Of a stretch of DNA of 64,000 nucleotides, positions 1 to 6,868 are shown one piece after another. Below the pieces are notes generated by a model, which was not told where the DNA came from, did not search any database, and was given only the letters and a program-made list of their open reading frames with translations. Both the position numbers and the translations under genes were made by a program. Numbering within the stretch: the first letter of the stretch is position 1; each line of letters starts with the position of its first letter. The stretch is from ISDg sp045645665 (GTDB lineage: Bacteria > Bacillota > Clostridia > Lachnospirales > Lachnospiraceae), in the NCBI GenBank assembly GCA_045645665.1, contig JAZRJF010000064.1:7133-71132 (forward strand), read 5' to 3'.

Positions 1-821
1 GTTGCTACGAGCAAGCAATTTGCATAGCCGCCGTTCTCAAGTCCCCAAACGACGGTTGCGTAGCGGGAAAATGCAGTCGTTACGGCGTTGTACGCTATAT
101 ACCAAAGGGATACCGACAGTAGCAAAAAGATGAGACTGCGACGTACGGCAGGGGGGAGCGGTGTGCGTGTCTTATTGTCCGATTTCTCCGTAACGGGTTC
201 CTCGGGCTCCTTCGGCATCTGGGCACGAAGAGCATTTTCACGGATGGTTGCGAACAGGACAAGCACGCTGACAATCATGATTGCCATTACCGCGATGAAA
301 AGCGGCAAATAACTCGGGCGATCTCCGTCGCCGACGAGAACGCCGATCATAGCAAGCGAGTATACACCACCGACAGCACCCATCAGGTTGATGATTGCAT
401 TTCCTTTGCTACGGAGCTCCTTCGGTGTGAGGTCGGGCATAAGAGCCACGGCCGGGGAACGATATAAACCGAGAGAGAGCAGCAGGAAAAACAGCACGAT
501 AATAAACATCGGCAGATTCGCGGTGCGGTCTGCAATCGGAAGGATCATCAAAAAGATGCTTGCCAGAGCGGTTCCCGTAAGAATGAAGGGCATACGCTTT
601 CCAATCGGTGTGGAAACCTTGTCGGAAAGTGCACCGAAGAGAGGCAAGAGGAAAAGAGCTAACACGTTGTCGGCTGCCATAATACCACCGGTTACGGTCT
701 CGCCCAGTCCGAAGGTGTTTTTCAAAATCAACGGAATGATGTTGTCGTACATTTGCCAAAATGCCGAGATTGACAAAAAGGCAAGGCCAATCAAAATAGT
801 TCTTTTGTAATTCAGTTTCAT
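1..821 (-). CDS. MFS sugar transporter, GPH-like (3' end outside window)
   Basis: A minus-strand reading frame runs open from the ATG at 821 to the left edge, so about 273 N-terminal residues are visible. It begins MKLNYKRTILIGLAF, has several long hydrophobic segments, and carries a cytoplasmic-loop signature DKVSTPIGKRMPFIL of the kind found after helix 2 in major facilitator proteins of the glycoside-pentoside-hexuronide/sucrose type. A charged central loop (about residues 205-225, rich in Glu, Pro and Lys) separates the two six-helix halves. GGAGAA at 825-830 is the ribosome binding site. The gene is divergent from an alpha-galactosidase, which suggests uptake of a galactoside or related oligosaccharide; substrate is inference only. 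The C-terminal half lies beyond the window. Confidence 0.85.
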   Translation of the reverse strand, partial: MKLNYKRTILIGLAFLSISAFWQMYDNIIPLILKNTFGLGETVTGGIMAADNVLALFLLPLFGALSDKVSTPIGKRMPFILTGTALASIFLMILPIADRTANLPMFIIVLFFLLLSLGLYRSPAVALMPDLTPKELRSKGNAIINLMGAVGGVYSLAMIGVLVGDGDRPSYLPLFIAVMAIMIVSVLVLFATIRENALRAQMPKEPEEPVTEKSDNKTRTPLPPAVRRSLIFLLLSVSLWYIAYNAVTTAFSRYATVVWGLENGGYANCLLVA

Positions 822-868
822 GTGTTCTCCGATCTGCGTTCTGTGCCGAAAAGTAGGGCAGAATGCGC

Positions 869-904
869 TTGTATTTTTGTCGGTATATTGTATAGTATAC
901 TATA
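869..904 (+). promoter_or_regulatory. Putative SigA promoter with overlapping palindrome
   Basis: TTGTAT (869-874), a 16-nt spacer and TATAGT (891-896) form a plausible promoter reading towards the alpha-galactosidase. The -10 region is part of a perfect 14-bp palindrome TATAGTATACTATA (891-904), which could be an operator in the divergent transporter/galactosidase intergenic region. If used, transcription would start near 903 and the hairpin array at 909-1086 would form most of the 5' leader. Confidence 0.45.
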
Positions 905-908
905 GAGG

Positions 909-1086
909 AGTGATATTCGCAACAAGTCTGCTTCGCGGACTTGTTGCGAGTGATAGGCGTCCCGAAGTGACGCCGGTGATATGTCGGCTATGCCGACAGT
1001 GATAGCGCCCGAAGGGCGCGGTGTTAGCTGCGCAGATTGCAGCGGTGGTAGGTCACAAGGCGACAGTGATAGCGCCCGGTGGGCGC
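909..1086 (+). repeat. Array of seven short hairpins with constant 7-nt linkers
   Basis: Seven inverted repeats lie in tandem, each preceded by RGTGNTA (AGTGATA, AGTGATA, GGTGATA, AGTGATA, GGTGTTA, GGTGGTA, AGTGATA). Stems are at 918-948 (14 bp, loop TTC), 956-974 (GGCGTC/GACGCC), 983-997 (GTCGGC/GCCGAC), 1005-1019 (GCGCCC/GGGCGC), 1027-1043 (GCTGC/GCAGC), 1051-1064 (weaker) and 1072-1086 (GCGCCC/GGGCGC). Stem sequences differ but remain complementary, while linkers are almost constant. The array fills the leader between the promoter-like element and the start codon of the alpha-galactosidase at 1106. It is not a CRISPR array: the constant part is only 7 nt and the variable part is palindromic. 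Confidence 0.85.
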
Positions 1087-1105
1087 GGAGAGTAAGGGGT
1101 TTAGG

Positions 1106-2419
1106 ATGGACAACACATTTTGTTTGCGTCCGCCGATGGGGTGGAACAGCTACGATTACTATGATACGACGGTGACAGAGGAGGAGTTCCGTGAAAATGC
1201 GCGTTTTGTGGCGGAGCATTTGAAGCCGTACGGCTGGGATTATGTCGTTGTGGACATCCAGTGGTACGCTTACGACACGGGCACGCAGCAGCCGAAGCAC
1301 CAGTACATACCGTTTGGCAAGGTCGAGATGGATGAGTACGGACGCCTATTGCCGTGCCCGGACAAATTCCCGTCCTCCGTGGGTGGTAAGGGTTTTGCGC
1401 CGTTGGCAGAGTACGTGCACAGTCTCGGTCTTCGATTCGGCATTCACATTATGAGAGGAATTCCGCGCATGGCCGCGCATTTGCATTTGCCTGTGCTCGG
1501 TACGGATCGGACGGCAAATGAGCTGGCGGACCCGGCGTCCATTTGCTTTTGGAATCCGGACATGTACGGTTTGCGCCCGAATGAACCGGGGGCGCAGGCG
1601 TATTACGATTCGATCTTCGAGCTGTATGCATCGTGGGGCGTGGATTTTGTCAAATGCGACGACATTTGCCGCATGGACATGCCCTCCGCGCGTGAGGAAA
1701 CGCGAATGCTGCATGAGGCGATTGAGCGTTGCGGTCGTCCGATGGTATTCAGCCTTTCCCCGGGACCGGCGCGTATTGAGCAGGCGGAGTGGTACGAGAA
1801 GCATGCCAACATGTGGCGCGTCACGGACGATTTGTGGGATAGATGGGGGCTTGTGCACGCGATGTTCGAGCGATGTGACGTGTGGCAGAGCCATGTGAAG
1901 CCCGGTTGTTGGCCGGACTGCGATATGCTTCCGCTCGGCCGCATCGCCAGAGGCTTCGGCGAGGAGCGCGACTGCGAGCTGACAAAGCCCGAGCAGGAGT
2001 CGCTGATGACGCTTTGGTGCATCTTCCGATCGCCGTTGATGCTCGGAGCCTGCCCGACGCTACTCGACGAATGGACGCTCTCCCTGCTGACCAATGAGGG
2101 CCTTCTGCGTATGCAGCAATACGGTGCCGAACCCAAACAGCTCTGGCGCGATGAAACCGGTGCTGCTTGGACCTCGCGCGACGAAGAATGCGCACGTCGT
2201 TACCTTGCGGTCTTCAATTTCAAAGAAGAGCCCGTGCAAATGACGGTGAAGCTGCCCGGCATCGGCGAAGACGGTACAGACTGTGTCGAGTCTTCCTGCA
2301 AAGTAACGAACGTTCTAACCGGCCAAAGCCTCTCCGTAACCGACGGCCATGTAACGGTCGCATTGGAACCGCACGGGGCAGCGGCGTTGTGGGTGGTAGC
2401 GGCCGAAGGCCGCAAGTGA
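1106..2419 (+). CDS. GH27-type alpha-galactosidase
   Basis: A 437-residue cytoplasmic protein (no signal peptide) that would release terminal alpha-linked galactose from oligosaccharides. It opens with the family hallmark RPPMGWNSYDYY and continues with a (beta/alpha)8 barrel. The expected nucleophile is the first Asp of VDFVKCDDI (about residue 185), and the acid/base is in WRVTDDLWD (about 241-242). The C-terminal ~90 residues look like the usual beta-sandwich. ATG 1106 was chosen over an upstream in-frame GTG at 1079 because the latter lies inside a hairpin of the leader array. The last residues (VVAAEGRK) are encoded by a hairpin of the same repeat family, and the stop codon TGA is part of a linker. 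The divergent sugar transporter fits galactoside use. Exact substrate is not deducible. Confidence 0.85.
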   Translation: MDNTFCLRPPMGWNSYDYYDTTVTEEEFRENARFVAEHLKPYGWDYVVVDIQWYAYDTGTQQPKHQYIPFGKVEMDEYGRLLPCPDKFPSSVGGKGFAPLAEYVHSLGLRFGIHIMRGIPRMAAHLHLPVLGTDRTANELADPASICFWNPDMYGLRPNEPGAQAYYDSIFELYASWGVDFVKCDDICRMDMPSAREETRMLHEAIERCGRPMVFSLSPGPARIEQAEWYEKHANMWRVTDDLWDRWGLVHAMFERCDVWQSHVKPGCWPDCDMLPLGRIARGFGEERDCELTKPEQESLMTLWCIFRSPLMLGACPTLLDEWTLSLLTNEGLLRMQQYGAEPKQLWRDETGAAWTSRDEECARRYLAVFNFKEEPVQMTVKLPGIGEDGTDCVESSCKVTNVLTGQSLSVTDGHVTVALEPHGAAALWVVAAEGRK

Positions 2420-2445
2420 TAGCGTTGCAAGCAACGCGGTGGAGG
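2392..2445 (+). repeat. Two-hairpin array spanning a stop codon and supplying an RBS
   Basis: Linker GGTGGTA (2392-2398), stem GCGGCC-GAA-GGCCGC (2399-2413), linker AGTGATA (2415-2421), stem GCGTTGCAAGCAACGC (2422-2437), then GGTGGAGG (2438-2445). The first hairpin is inside the alpha-galactosidase coding region, the TGA stop (2417-2419) is inside the second linker, and the final linker variant GGTGGAGG is the ribosome binding site of the next gene. Confidence 0.8.
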
Positions 2446-2456
2446 ATGTTTTGATT

Positions 2457-2906
2457 ATGAGTAATCCTGTATATGTACTTCGTAGCATTACCGAGAATGA
2501 TTTTGAATTCATCTACCAAGTCAAAAAAGAAGCGTATCAAGCGTATGTTGAGATGAATTATGGCGGATGGGATGAAGAGTTACAGAGAAGCCTTTTCGAA
2601 AGCTTCATGGATGCCTATGCTATGGACATCCGCGTCATAACTATCGATGGAGCAGACATCGGATTTTATAACGGAAGAGCTTCGGATGGGCGTTATGAGC
2701 TAGGTAACATTTGCATCATACCGGCATTTCAGCGCAAAGGAATCGGAACGGCCATTTTGGCTGGCATTCTTTCCGAACATGCAGACAAAACCATCACCCT
2801 TCAATACTTCAAACAAAACCCGGTCGGTAACTTGTACAGACGACTCGGCTTCCGACTCAGCGGCGAAACCGCATACCATTATCAGATGGAGCGTGCATCA
2901 GAATAA
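2457..2906 (+). CDS. GNAT family N-acetyltransferase
   Basis: A 149-residue single-domain acetyltransferase of the GCN5-related superfamily, which transfers acetyl from acetyl-CoA to an amine. The acetyl-CoA pyrophosphate loop is IPAFQRKGIGTAIL (Q-R-K-G-I-G), followed by the expected C-terminal helix with NPVGNLYRRLGFR, the usual 'N...A/Y.k.GF' segment. ATG 2457 is preferred to GTG 2439 because GTG overlaps the SD sequence GGAGG (2441-2445). The gene follows the alpha-galactosidase by 37 bp and probably shares its transcript. The substrate cannot be predicted. Confidence 0.85.
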   Translation: MSNPVYVLRSITENDFEFIYQVKKEAYQAYVEMNYGGWDEELQRSLFESFMDAYAMDIRVITIDGADIGFYNGRASDGRYELGNICIIPAFQRKGIGTAILAGILSEHADKTITLQYFKQNPVGNLYRRLGFRLSGETAYHYQMERASE

Positions 2907-2927
2907 CCAACTAAAAAATCAAAAAAC

Positions 2928-2968
2928 AAAGGCTTTGTTACACCCGAAAAGTGCAACAAAGCCTTTTT
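2928..2968. terminator. Rho-independent terminator (bidirectional)
   Basis: AAAGGCTTTGTT (2928-2939) pairs with AACAAAGCCTTT (2955-2966) around a short loop, followed by a T run. It lies between convergent genes and could serve both. Confidence 0.8.
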
Positions 2969-2987
2969 AATTTCAGATCACTTCATC

Positions 2988-3125
2988 GCGCAGCATCGCT
3001 GCGCTATCACCGGCCGCTTTGCGGCCCAACACTGCAGCGCATCGCGCTGCTAACACCGACGAGCTCTGCTCGTCTAACACGCGCCCTTTGGGCGCATATC
3101 ACCGCCGGCTCCGCTGGCTATCACT
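2988..3125 (-). repeat. Array of six hairpins, minus orientation, abutting a stop codon
   Basis: Stems at 2988-3004 (GCGCAGC/GCTGCGC), 3012-3026 (GGCCGC/GCGGCC), 3034-3050 (GCAGCGC/GCGCTGC), 3058-3074 (GACGAG/CTCGTC), 3081-3095 (GCGCCC/GGGCGC) and 3104-3118 (GCCGGC/GCTGGC) are separated by TATCACC, CAACACT, TAACACC, TAACAC, TATCACC and TATCACT. Those are complements of RGTGATA or RGTGTTA, so the family is read on the minus strand here. The last linker overlaps the TAG stop (3126-3124) of the minus-strand gene that ends here. Several stems recur in other arrays. Confidence 0.85.
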
Positions 3126-5136
3126 AGTGCAGAATGCGCGCCATGACATACGCTGCGAGTCCGTTTTTTCTTCGGGAAAGCAGTCGTACATAGTGCTTGC
3201 TGTCTTGGCAATGTAGCGTGCATGCGCGAATTGCAGTCTTATCTGTTGTGTAAAGGTAAGGCTGTTTTTTGATGAAGCGGACACGCTTGATGCCGAGCAT
3301 TTTGCTAAAGCGATATTCCTTGGTTACAAGGTTGTCCGGACTCGAGAGTCTGTGGTCAAATACATGCCCGTCCTCGATGCGGTCGAAGTTGCGATAGCGG
3401 AAGTTCGCGTCGTAATCGTCGACGATCTTGCGCCATGCGGTAAGCAGAATCATATCGGTAATATTGCCGTCTGCAAGGTCTTCTTTTTGCTTCTGACTGA
3501 CTTCCATCAGCCAATCGGTCTTGGCTCTATACACGTGGAGCACGAAGTCCAAGAACTGACGCAGGCGAGTGGTGCGCCAATACGTGCAGTGCGGGGAAGC
3601 GCATTCGCCGAGGCAAACGGAATAATTGGCATTGGAACAGCCAAAATCAATATTGTCGAGCGGCAACTCGGACAGATTTTCATAAATCAGCACGTCGCTG
3701 TCGCAGAGGAAGCATTCCTCAATGCCCTTCTCCTGCATAAATGCGTACAGTGCAAAATGTCTCTGGAAGCACGTCAACTCGAATTCGTACGGCGCCTCCG
3801 AGATATGGTTGTAAATCTTGGCGAACTCCTCTGCCTCTCCCTTGCAGTAGTCGTCGAAGGAGTACCAGTTGCTCGTGTAGCCGCGATTGCTTTCGTCACC
3901 GAGCAAAATGATGTTGCGATGTCCGCATACCTTGCCCGCATGCTCCAGCACGTCATACACGTAATCATCGGCTCCCTTGTGGAAGAAGATGATCGGTCTG
4001 GTGCCTGCGAAATCGCGCTCTATCTGCGGCTTCGGCGCACGGCGATTGGCTCCGAAGAAGAGGTACAAAAGGAGCGGATAGTACGTGAACAAATGTCGAT
4101 AAAATGCCACATAGCCCTGCTCATAGATGGCGTGGGTCGCAAACAAAATCAAAAATACCGTCGTCACGTCCGCCAACAGACGATTGTCTCTTGTCATCGG
4201 CTGCTTCCAATCAAGCGTAAGCAGATAGTACATGTTGTAGACAAGGAAAATGGTCAGCGCGATTGCCACGACTACGTAAACCATTGCCCAGTTCAGTCCA
4301 TTTGTCAAAAGCCCGTACGGAACGAGCATACGACCGAGCACGGACAGATAGTCAATCAAATAGTTGGACGCGTGTCCGGGATAGCTCTCGGTAGCAAATA
4401 TTTTGTCGAACAGGTAAGGGTTCGTGGTCTCCGGACGAAGGTCCAACAGAAACATCAAATAGCCGGCTTGGTACAGCACGCAAAATGCCAAAAGCAGCAC
4501 GACTGCGACACGAATTCCCCAGTTGGTATCTCGCTGCCACAAGCGCACGGTAGCGTATACGGGAATCACAAGCAGCGCATAGGGCGACAGGAGACAGGCG
4601 TATACTACAACCAGGATGGCACACGGCAGATAGCGCCAATTGCTTTTCATTCTCAAAAGCAACAGTAAAATGATGCAAAATACAACCGTGATCAGCTCCG
4701 TTGTCGGCATCAACAGGATGAAGCCATCCAGAACGAATAAAACCACGAAAATCGCGTAGCCACTGCGATTGCGAATGCGTATTTGCGTCAGTGCAAGCAT
4801 GTACAGGAGGGCAGAGACTGCGGCACCTACCATTAGAAAATCGCGGTAAGTAAGTCCGCCGAGGGAATCCTTCAGTGTAAGGTACAGCTTCGGCACCTCG
4901 TCATAGATGCCAAAGGCCTTCAGGCGGTCATAAAGCAAAAATATGAGCAGACCGTTCCACGCTAGCTTAAATGCTCCAAGCAGGAAAAGCTTGTACGTGT
5001 GGCGCGGCGCGGCTTTAAAAGCGATGGTATTCGCGGCAGGCACGGAAGCTTCAGACGGTCCGGCATCCGCGGTAGTTTCGGAAGCTGCGACAACTTCACT
5101 TGAATTTATATCATCTTGTCCGTTAATTGGGCACAT
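3124..5136 (-). CDS. Polytopic membrane protein fused to a GT-A type glycosyltransferase-like domain
   Basis: A 670-residue protein. After a polar N-terminus (about 45 residues) there are roughly ten hydrophobic segments to about residue 370, resembling membrane glycosyltransferases or flippases. The rest (about 385-670) is soluble and looks like a nucleotide-sugar glycosyltransferase: FLCDSDVLIYENL contains the metal-binding D-x-D of GT-A folds, preceded by a segment placing the substrate-binding strand. ATG 5136 is chosen because GGAGG (5143-5147) lies 6 nt upstream; an in-frame start further upstream lacks a good SD. It probably modifies a cell-surface polysaccharide or lipid-linked sugar. 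The combination was not recognised as a named family. It is followed directly by a hairpin array and is divergent from spoVAD. Confidence 0.6.
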   Translation of the reverse strand: MCPINGQDDINSSEVVAASETTADAGPSEASVPAANTIAFKAAPRHTYKLFLLGAFKLAWNGLLIFLLYDRLKAFGIYDEVPKLYLTLKDSLGGLTYRDFLMVGAAVSALLYMLALTQIRIRNRSGYAIFVVLFVLDGFILLMPTTELITVVFCIILLLLLRMKSNWRYLPCAILVVVYACLLSPYALLVIPVYATVRLWQRDTNWGIRVAVVLLLAFCVLYQAGYLMFLLDLRPETTNPYLFDKIFATESYPGHASNYLIDYLSVLGRMLVPYGLLTNGLNWAMVYVVVAIALTIFLVYNMYYLLTLDWKQPMTRDNRLLADVTTVFLILFATHAIYEQGYVAFYRHLFTYYPLLLYLFFGANRRAPKPQIERDFAGTRPIIFFHKGADDYVYDVLEHAGKVCGHRNIILLGDESNRGYTSNWYSFDDYCKGEAEEFAKIYNHISEAPYEFELTCFQRHFALYAFMQEKGIEECFLCDSDVLIYENLSELPLDNIDFGCSNANYSVCLGECASPHCTYWRTTRLRQFLDFVLHVYRAKTDWLMEVSQKQKEDLADGNITDMILLTAWRKIVDDYDANFRYRNFDRIEDGHVFDHRLSSPDNLVTKEYRFSKMLGIKRVRFIKKQPYLYTTDKTAIRACTLHCQDSKHYVRLLSRRKNGLAAYVMARILH

Positions 5137-5258
5137 GGAATTCCTCCGAATAGTTGATAAATGCGTTGCTTCTATCATACCTTCTTTTTTGCTCTTTGTA
5201 AATGTTTTTTCGTAATTCCGTCTGTGGTGAGACGTTGTGAAGCAGACGGATACGGCGA

Positions 5259-5288
5259 TGAATAAAACCGCGAAAAGGGAGCATGATA
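5259..5288 (+). promoter_or_regulatory. Putative SigG (forespore) promoter of spoVAD-spoVAE
   Basis: TGAATA (5259-5264), a 17-nt spacer and CATGATA (5282-5288) closely match the SigF/SigG consensus known from Bacillus (TGMATA, 17-18 nt, CATACTA). SpoVA genes are SigG-dependent in studied species. Transcription would start near 5295, just before the hairpin pair at 5298. Confidence 0.6.
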
Positions 5289-5297
5289 GGAGGGAAG

Positions 5298-5351
5298 GCC
5301 GGCGGAGCCGGCAGTGTTAGCGCCGCAAGCGGCGCGGTTAGTTGGTGGAGG
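5298..5351 (+). repeat. Two-hairpin array ending in the spoVAD RBS
   Basis: GCCGGC-GGA-GCCGGC (5298-5312), linker AGTGTTA (5313-5319), GCGCCGCAAGCGGCGC (5320-5335), a GGTTAG linker variant and then GGTGGAGG (5344-5351), which is the SD for ATG 5356. Same family as the arrays at 909, 2392, 2988 and 13465. Confidence 0.8.
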
Positions 5352-5355
5352 GATT

Positions 5356-6399
5356 ATGAAGCGTAAGGGTAGACAGAGTATAGAATTTCGAAATGCGCCG
5401 TACATCATCGGCGAGGCGTCGGTGGCGGGTAAACTGGAGAGCGAGGGCCCGATGGGTACGTATTTTCATGAGGTGTGCCTTGATCCGTTGGTAGGCGCAA
5501 ACACTTGGGAGGAAGCGGAGAGCAAGCTGGTGGAGAAGGCTTCTCAGCTGGCGCTTGTCAATGCAAAGCTGGATAGAAGAGAGCTCGGAGTGGTTATCGG
5601 CGGCGATTTGTTGGCTCAGCTGATGGCCACGTCATTTGGCTTATCAGCGCTAAATGCTCCGTTCTTCGGAGTGTATGGTGCTTGCTCGACAATGGGTGAG
5701 TCACTTCTGTTGTCGGCGATGATGGTGGATGGTGAGTTTGCGGAGTATGCACTGGCGGTGACGTCGTCGCATTTTGCCGGAGCGGAGAAACAATTTCGTT
5801 TTCCTCTTGCGTACGGCTGTCAGCGGCCGGCGTCGGCCACGTGGACGGTTACGGGAAGTGGTGCGGCGGTCGTTGCGAGCGAGGAGTCTCTGAAACGTCA
5901 TCCGGGAGCTTCGGGAAAACGGGTGCGCATTACGGCAGCAACGATTGGCAAGATTGTCGATTACGGAATTCAAGATTCTATGAATATGGGGGCGTGCATG
6001 GCACCCGCTGCCGCTGCGGTCATCGCGGCAAATATGGAGGACCTCGAGTGCGATGCCGATTATTATGATTTGATTGTAACCGGTGACCTCGGAACGGTCG
6101 GTAGCCGTATTTTGTGCGAAATTCTCGAGTCGCAGGGGCACCCGATTAAGAAGAAGCATTTTGACTGCGGAGTCGAGCTGTTCAATCCGAAGAAGCAGGA
6201 TGTGCATGCTGGCGGTAGCGGTTGCGGTTGCAGTGCGATTGTGCTGACGGGGTATCTGCTTAGAAAGATGAGAGAAGGGGCTTATCGCCGCATTTTGTTC
6301 GTGCCGACCGGCGCATTGATTTCGCCGGTAAGCTTCCACGAGGACTGCGATATTCCGGGCATTGCATATGGAATTGTCCTGGAGGCAAGCGATTACTGA
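5356..6399 (+). CDS. spoVAD: Stage V sporulation protein AD
   Basis: A 347-residue thiolase-fold protein that in spores binds dipicolinic acid (DPA) at the inner membrane and is needed for DPA uptake into the forespore and release at germination. Family features seen: N-terminal RKGRQSIEFRNAPYIIGEAS, the GPMGTYF segment, FFGVYGACSTMGES, and the Gly/Ala-rich core around MGACMAPAAAAVI. Length matches the usual ~340 residues. ATG 5356 was chosen because GGTGGAGG sits 4 nt upstream and homologues start with M-x-x-G-x-Q; an upstream GTG at 5314 is within a hairpin. It is followed 15 bp later by spoVAE. Unusually, spoVAC does not precede it; the upstream gene is on the other strand. Confidence 0.95.
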   Translation: MKRKGRQSIEFRNAPYIIGEASVAGKLESEGPMGTYFHEVCLDPLVGANTWEEAESKLVEKASQLALVNAKLDRRELGVVIGGDLLAQLMATSFGLSALNAPFFGVYGACSTMGESLLLSAMMVDGEFAEYALAVTSSHFAGAEKQFRFPLAYGCQRPASATWTVTGSGAAVVASEESLKRHPGASGKRVRITAATIGKIVDYGIQDSMNMGACMAPAAAAVIAANMEDLECDADYYDLIVTGDLGTVGSRILCEILESQGHPIKKKHFDCGVELFNPKKQDVHAGGSGCGCSAIVLTGYLLRKMREGAYRRILFVPTGALISPVSFHEDCDIPGIAYGIVLEASDY

Positions 6400-6414
6400 G
6401 GGGGTGTTGAGAGA

Positions 6415-6774
6415 ATGATGGATTATGTAACGGCATTTTTGGTTGGAGGTTTGATTTGTGCACTGGTGCAGGTGTTGATGGACAATACGAAGCTTCAGCC
6501 GGGACGAATCATGGTTATCGTCGTGATTTCAGGAGGTATTATCAGTGCGCTCGGCTGGTACGACGATCTTAGAAGCTTTGCGGGTGCCGGTGCGGGTGTT
6601 CCGTTGCTCGGCTTTGGTGATCTGTTGTTTCAGGGAGTAAAGAGCGGCTACGAGGAGCACGGAGTGCTTGGTTTGTTTGAGGGCGGTTTGAAGGCCGGAG
6701 CGGTCGGAATCTCTGCGGCACTCATTTTCAGCTATATCGCGAGCTTCGTGTTCAAGCCGAAGATGAAAAAATAA
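6415..6774 (+). CDS. spoVAE: Stage V sporulation protein AE
   Basis: A 119-residue integral membrane protein with three to four hydrophobic segments (about residues 5-24, 30-47, 58-75, 90-113). It matches the SpoVAE/SpoVAEb family, with the motif MDNTKLQPGRIMV followed by a Gly-rich stretch GAGAGVPLLGFGD. With SpoVAC it is part of the membrane channel that moves Ca-DPA in and out of the spore core. The SD is GAGGGGGTG just downstream of the spoVAD stop. It is the last gene of the operon, followed by a long inverted repeat. Confidence 0.93.
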   Translation: MMDYVTAFLVGGLICALVQVLMDNTKLQPGRIMVIVVISGGIISALGWYDDLRSFAGAGAGVPLLGFGDLLFQGVKSGYEEHGVLGLFEGGLKAGAVGISAALIFSYIASFVFKPKMKK

Positions 6775-6790
6775 ATTGCGGCATAAAATA

Positions 6791-6838
6791 GGGAACTGCT
6801 AGCAAAAAGCTCACGTAAAGCTCTTTGCTAGCAGTCCC
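6791..6838. terminator. Long inverted repeat / terminator between convergent genes
   Basis: A near-perfect 21-bp stem: GGGAACTGCTAGCAAAAAGC (6791-6810) pairs with the segment ending GCTAGCAGTCCCC at 6838, two mismatches. On the minus strand it is followed by a T-rich run (CCCTATTTTATG), so it probably terminates the deacetylase transcript as well as closing the spoVA operon. Confidence 0.65.
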
Positions 6839-6868
6839 CTGCGCGTAATATAAAGAGGAAAAAGAAAA

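Noticed and set aside
388..810. Plus-strand open frame of 140 codons in the transporter region
   Set aside because: The minus strand encodes a continuous major facilitator protein with SD and TM pattern; the plus frame is its shadow.
909..1086. CRISPR array
   Set aside because: The constant part is only 7 nt and the variable parts are self-complementary, unlike CRISPR repeats of 24-40 nt with unrelated spacers; no cas genes are nearby.
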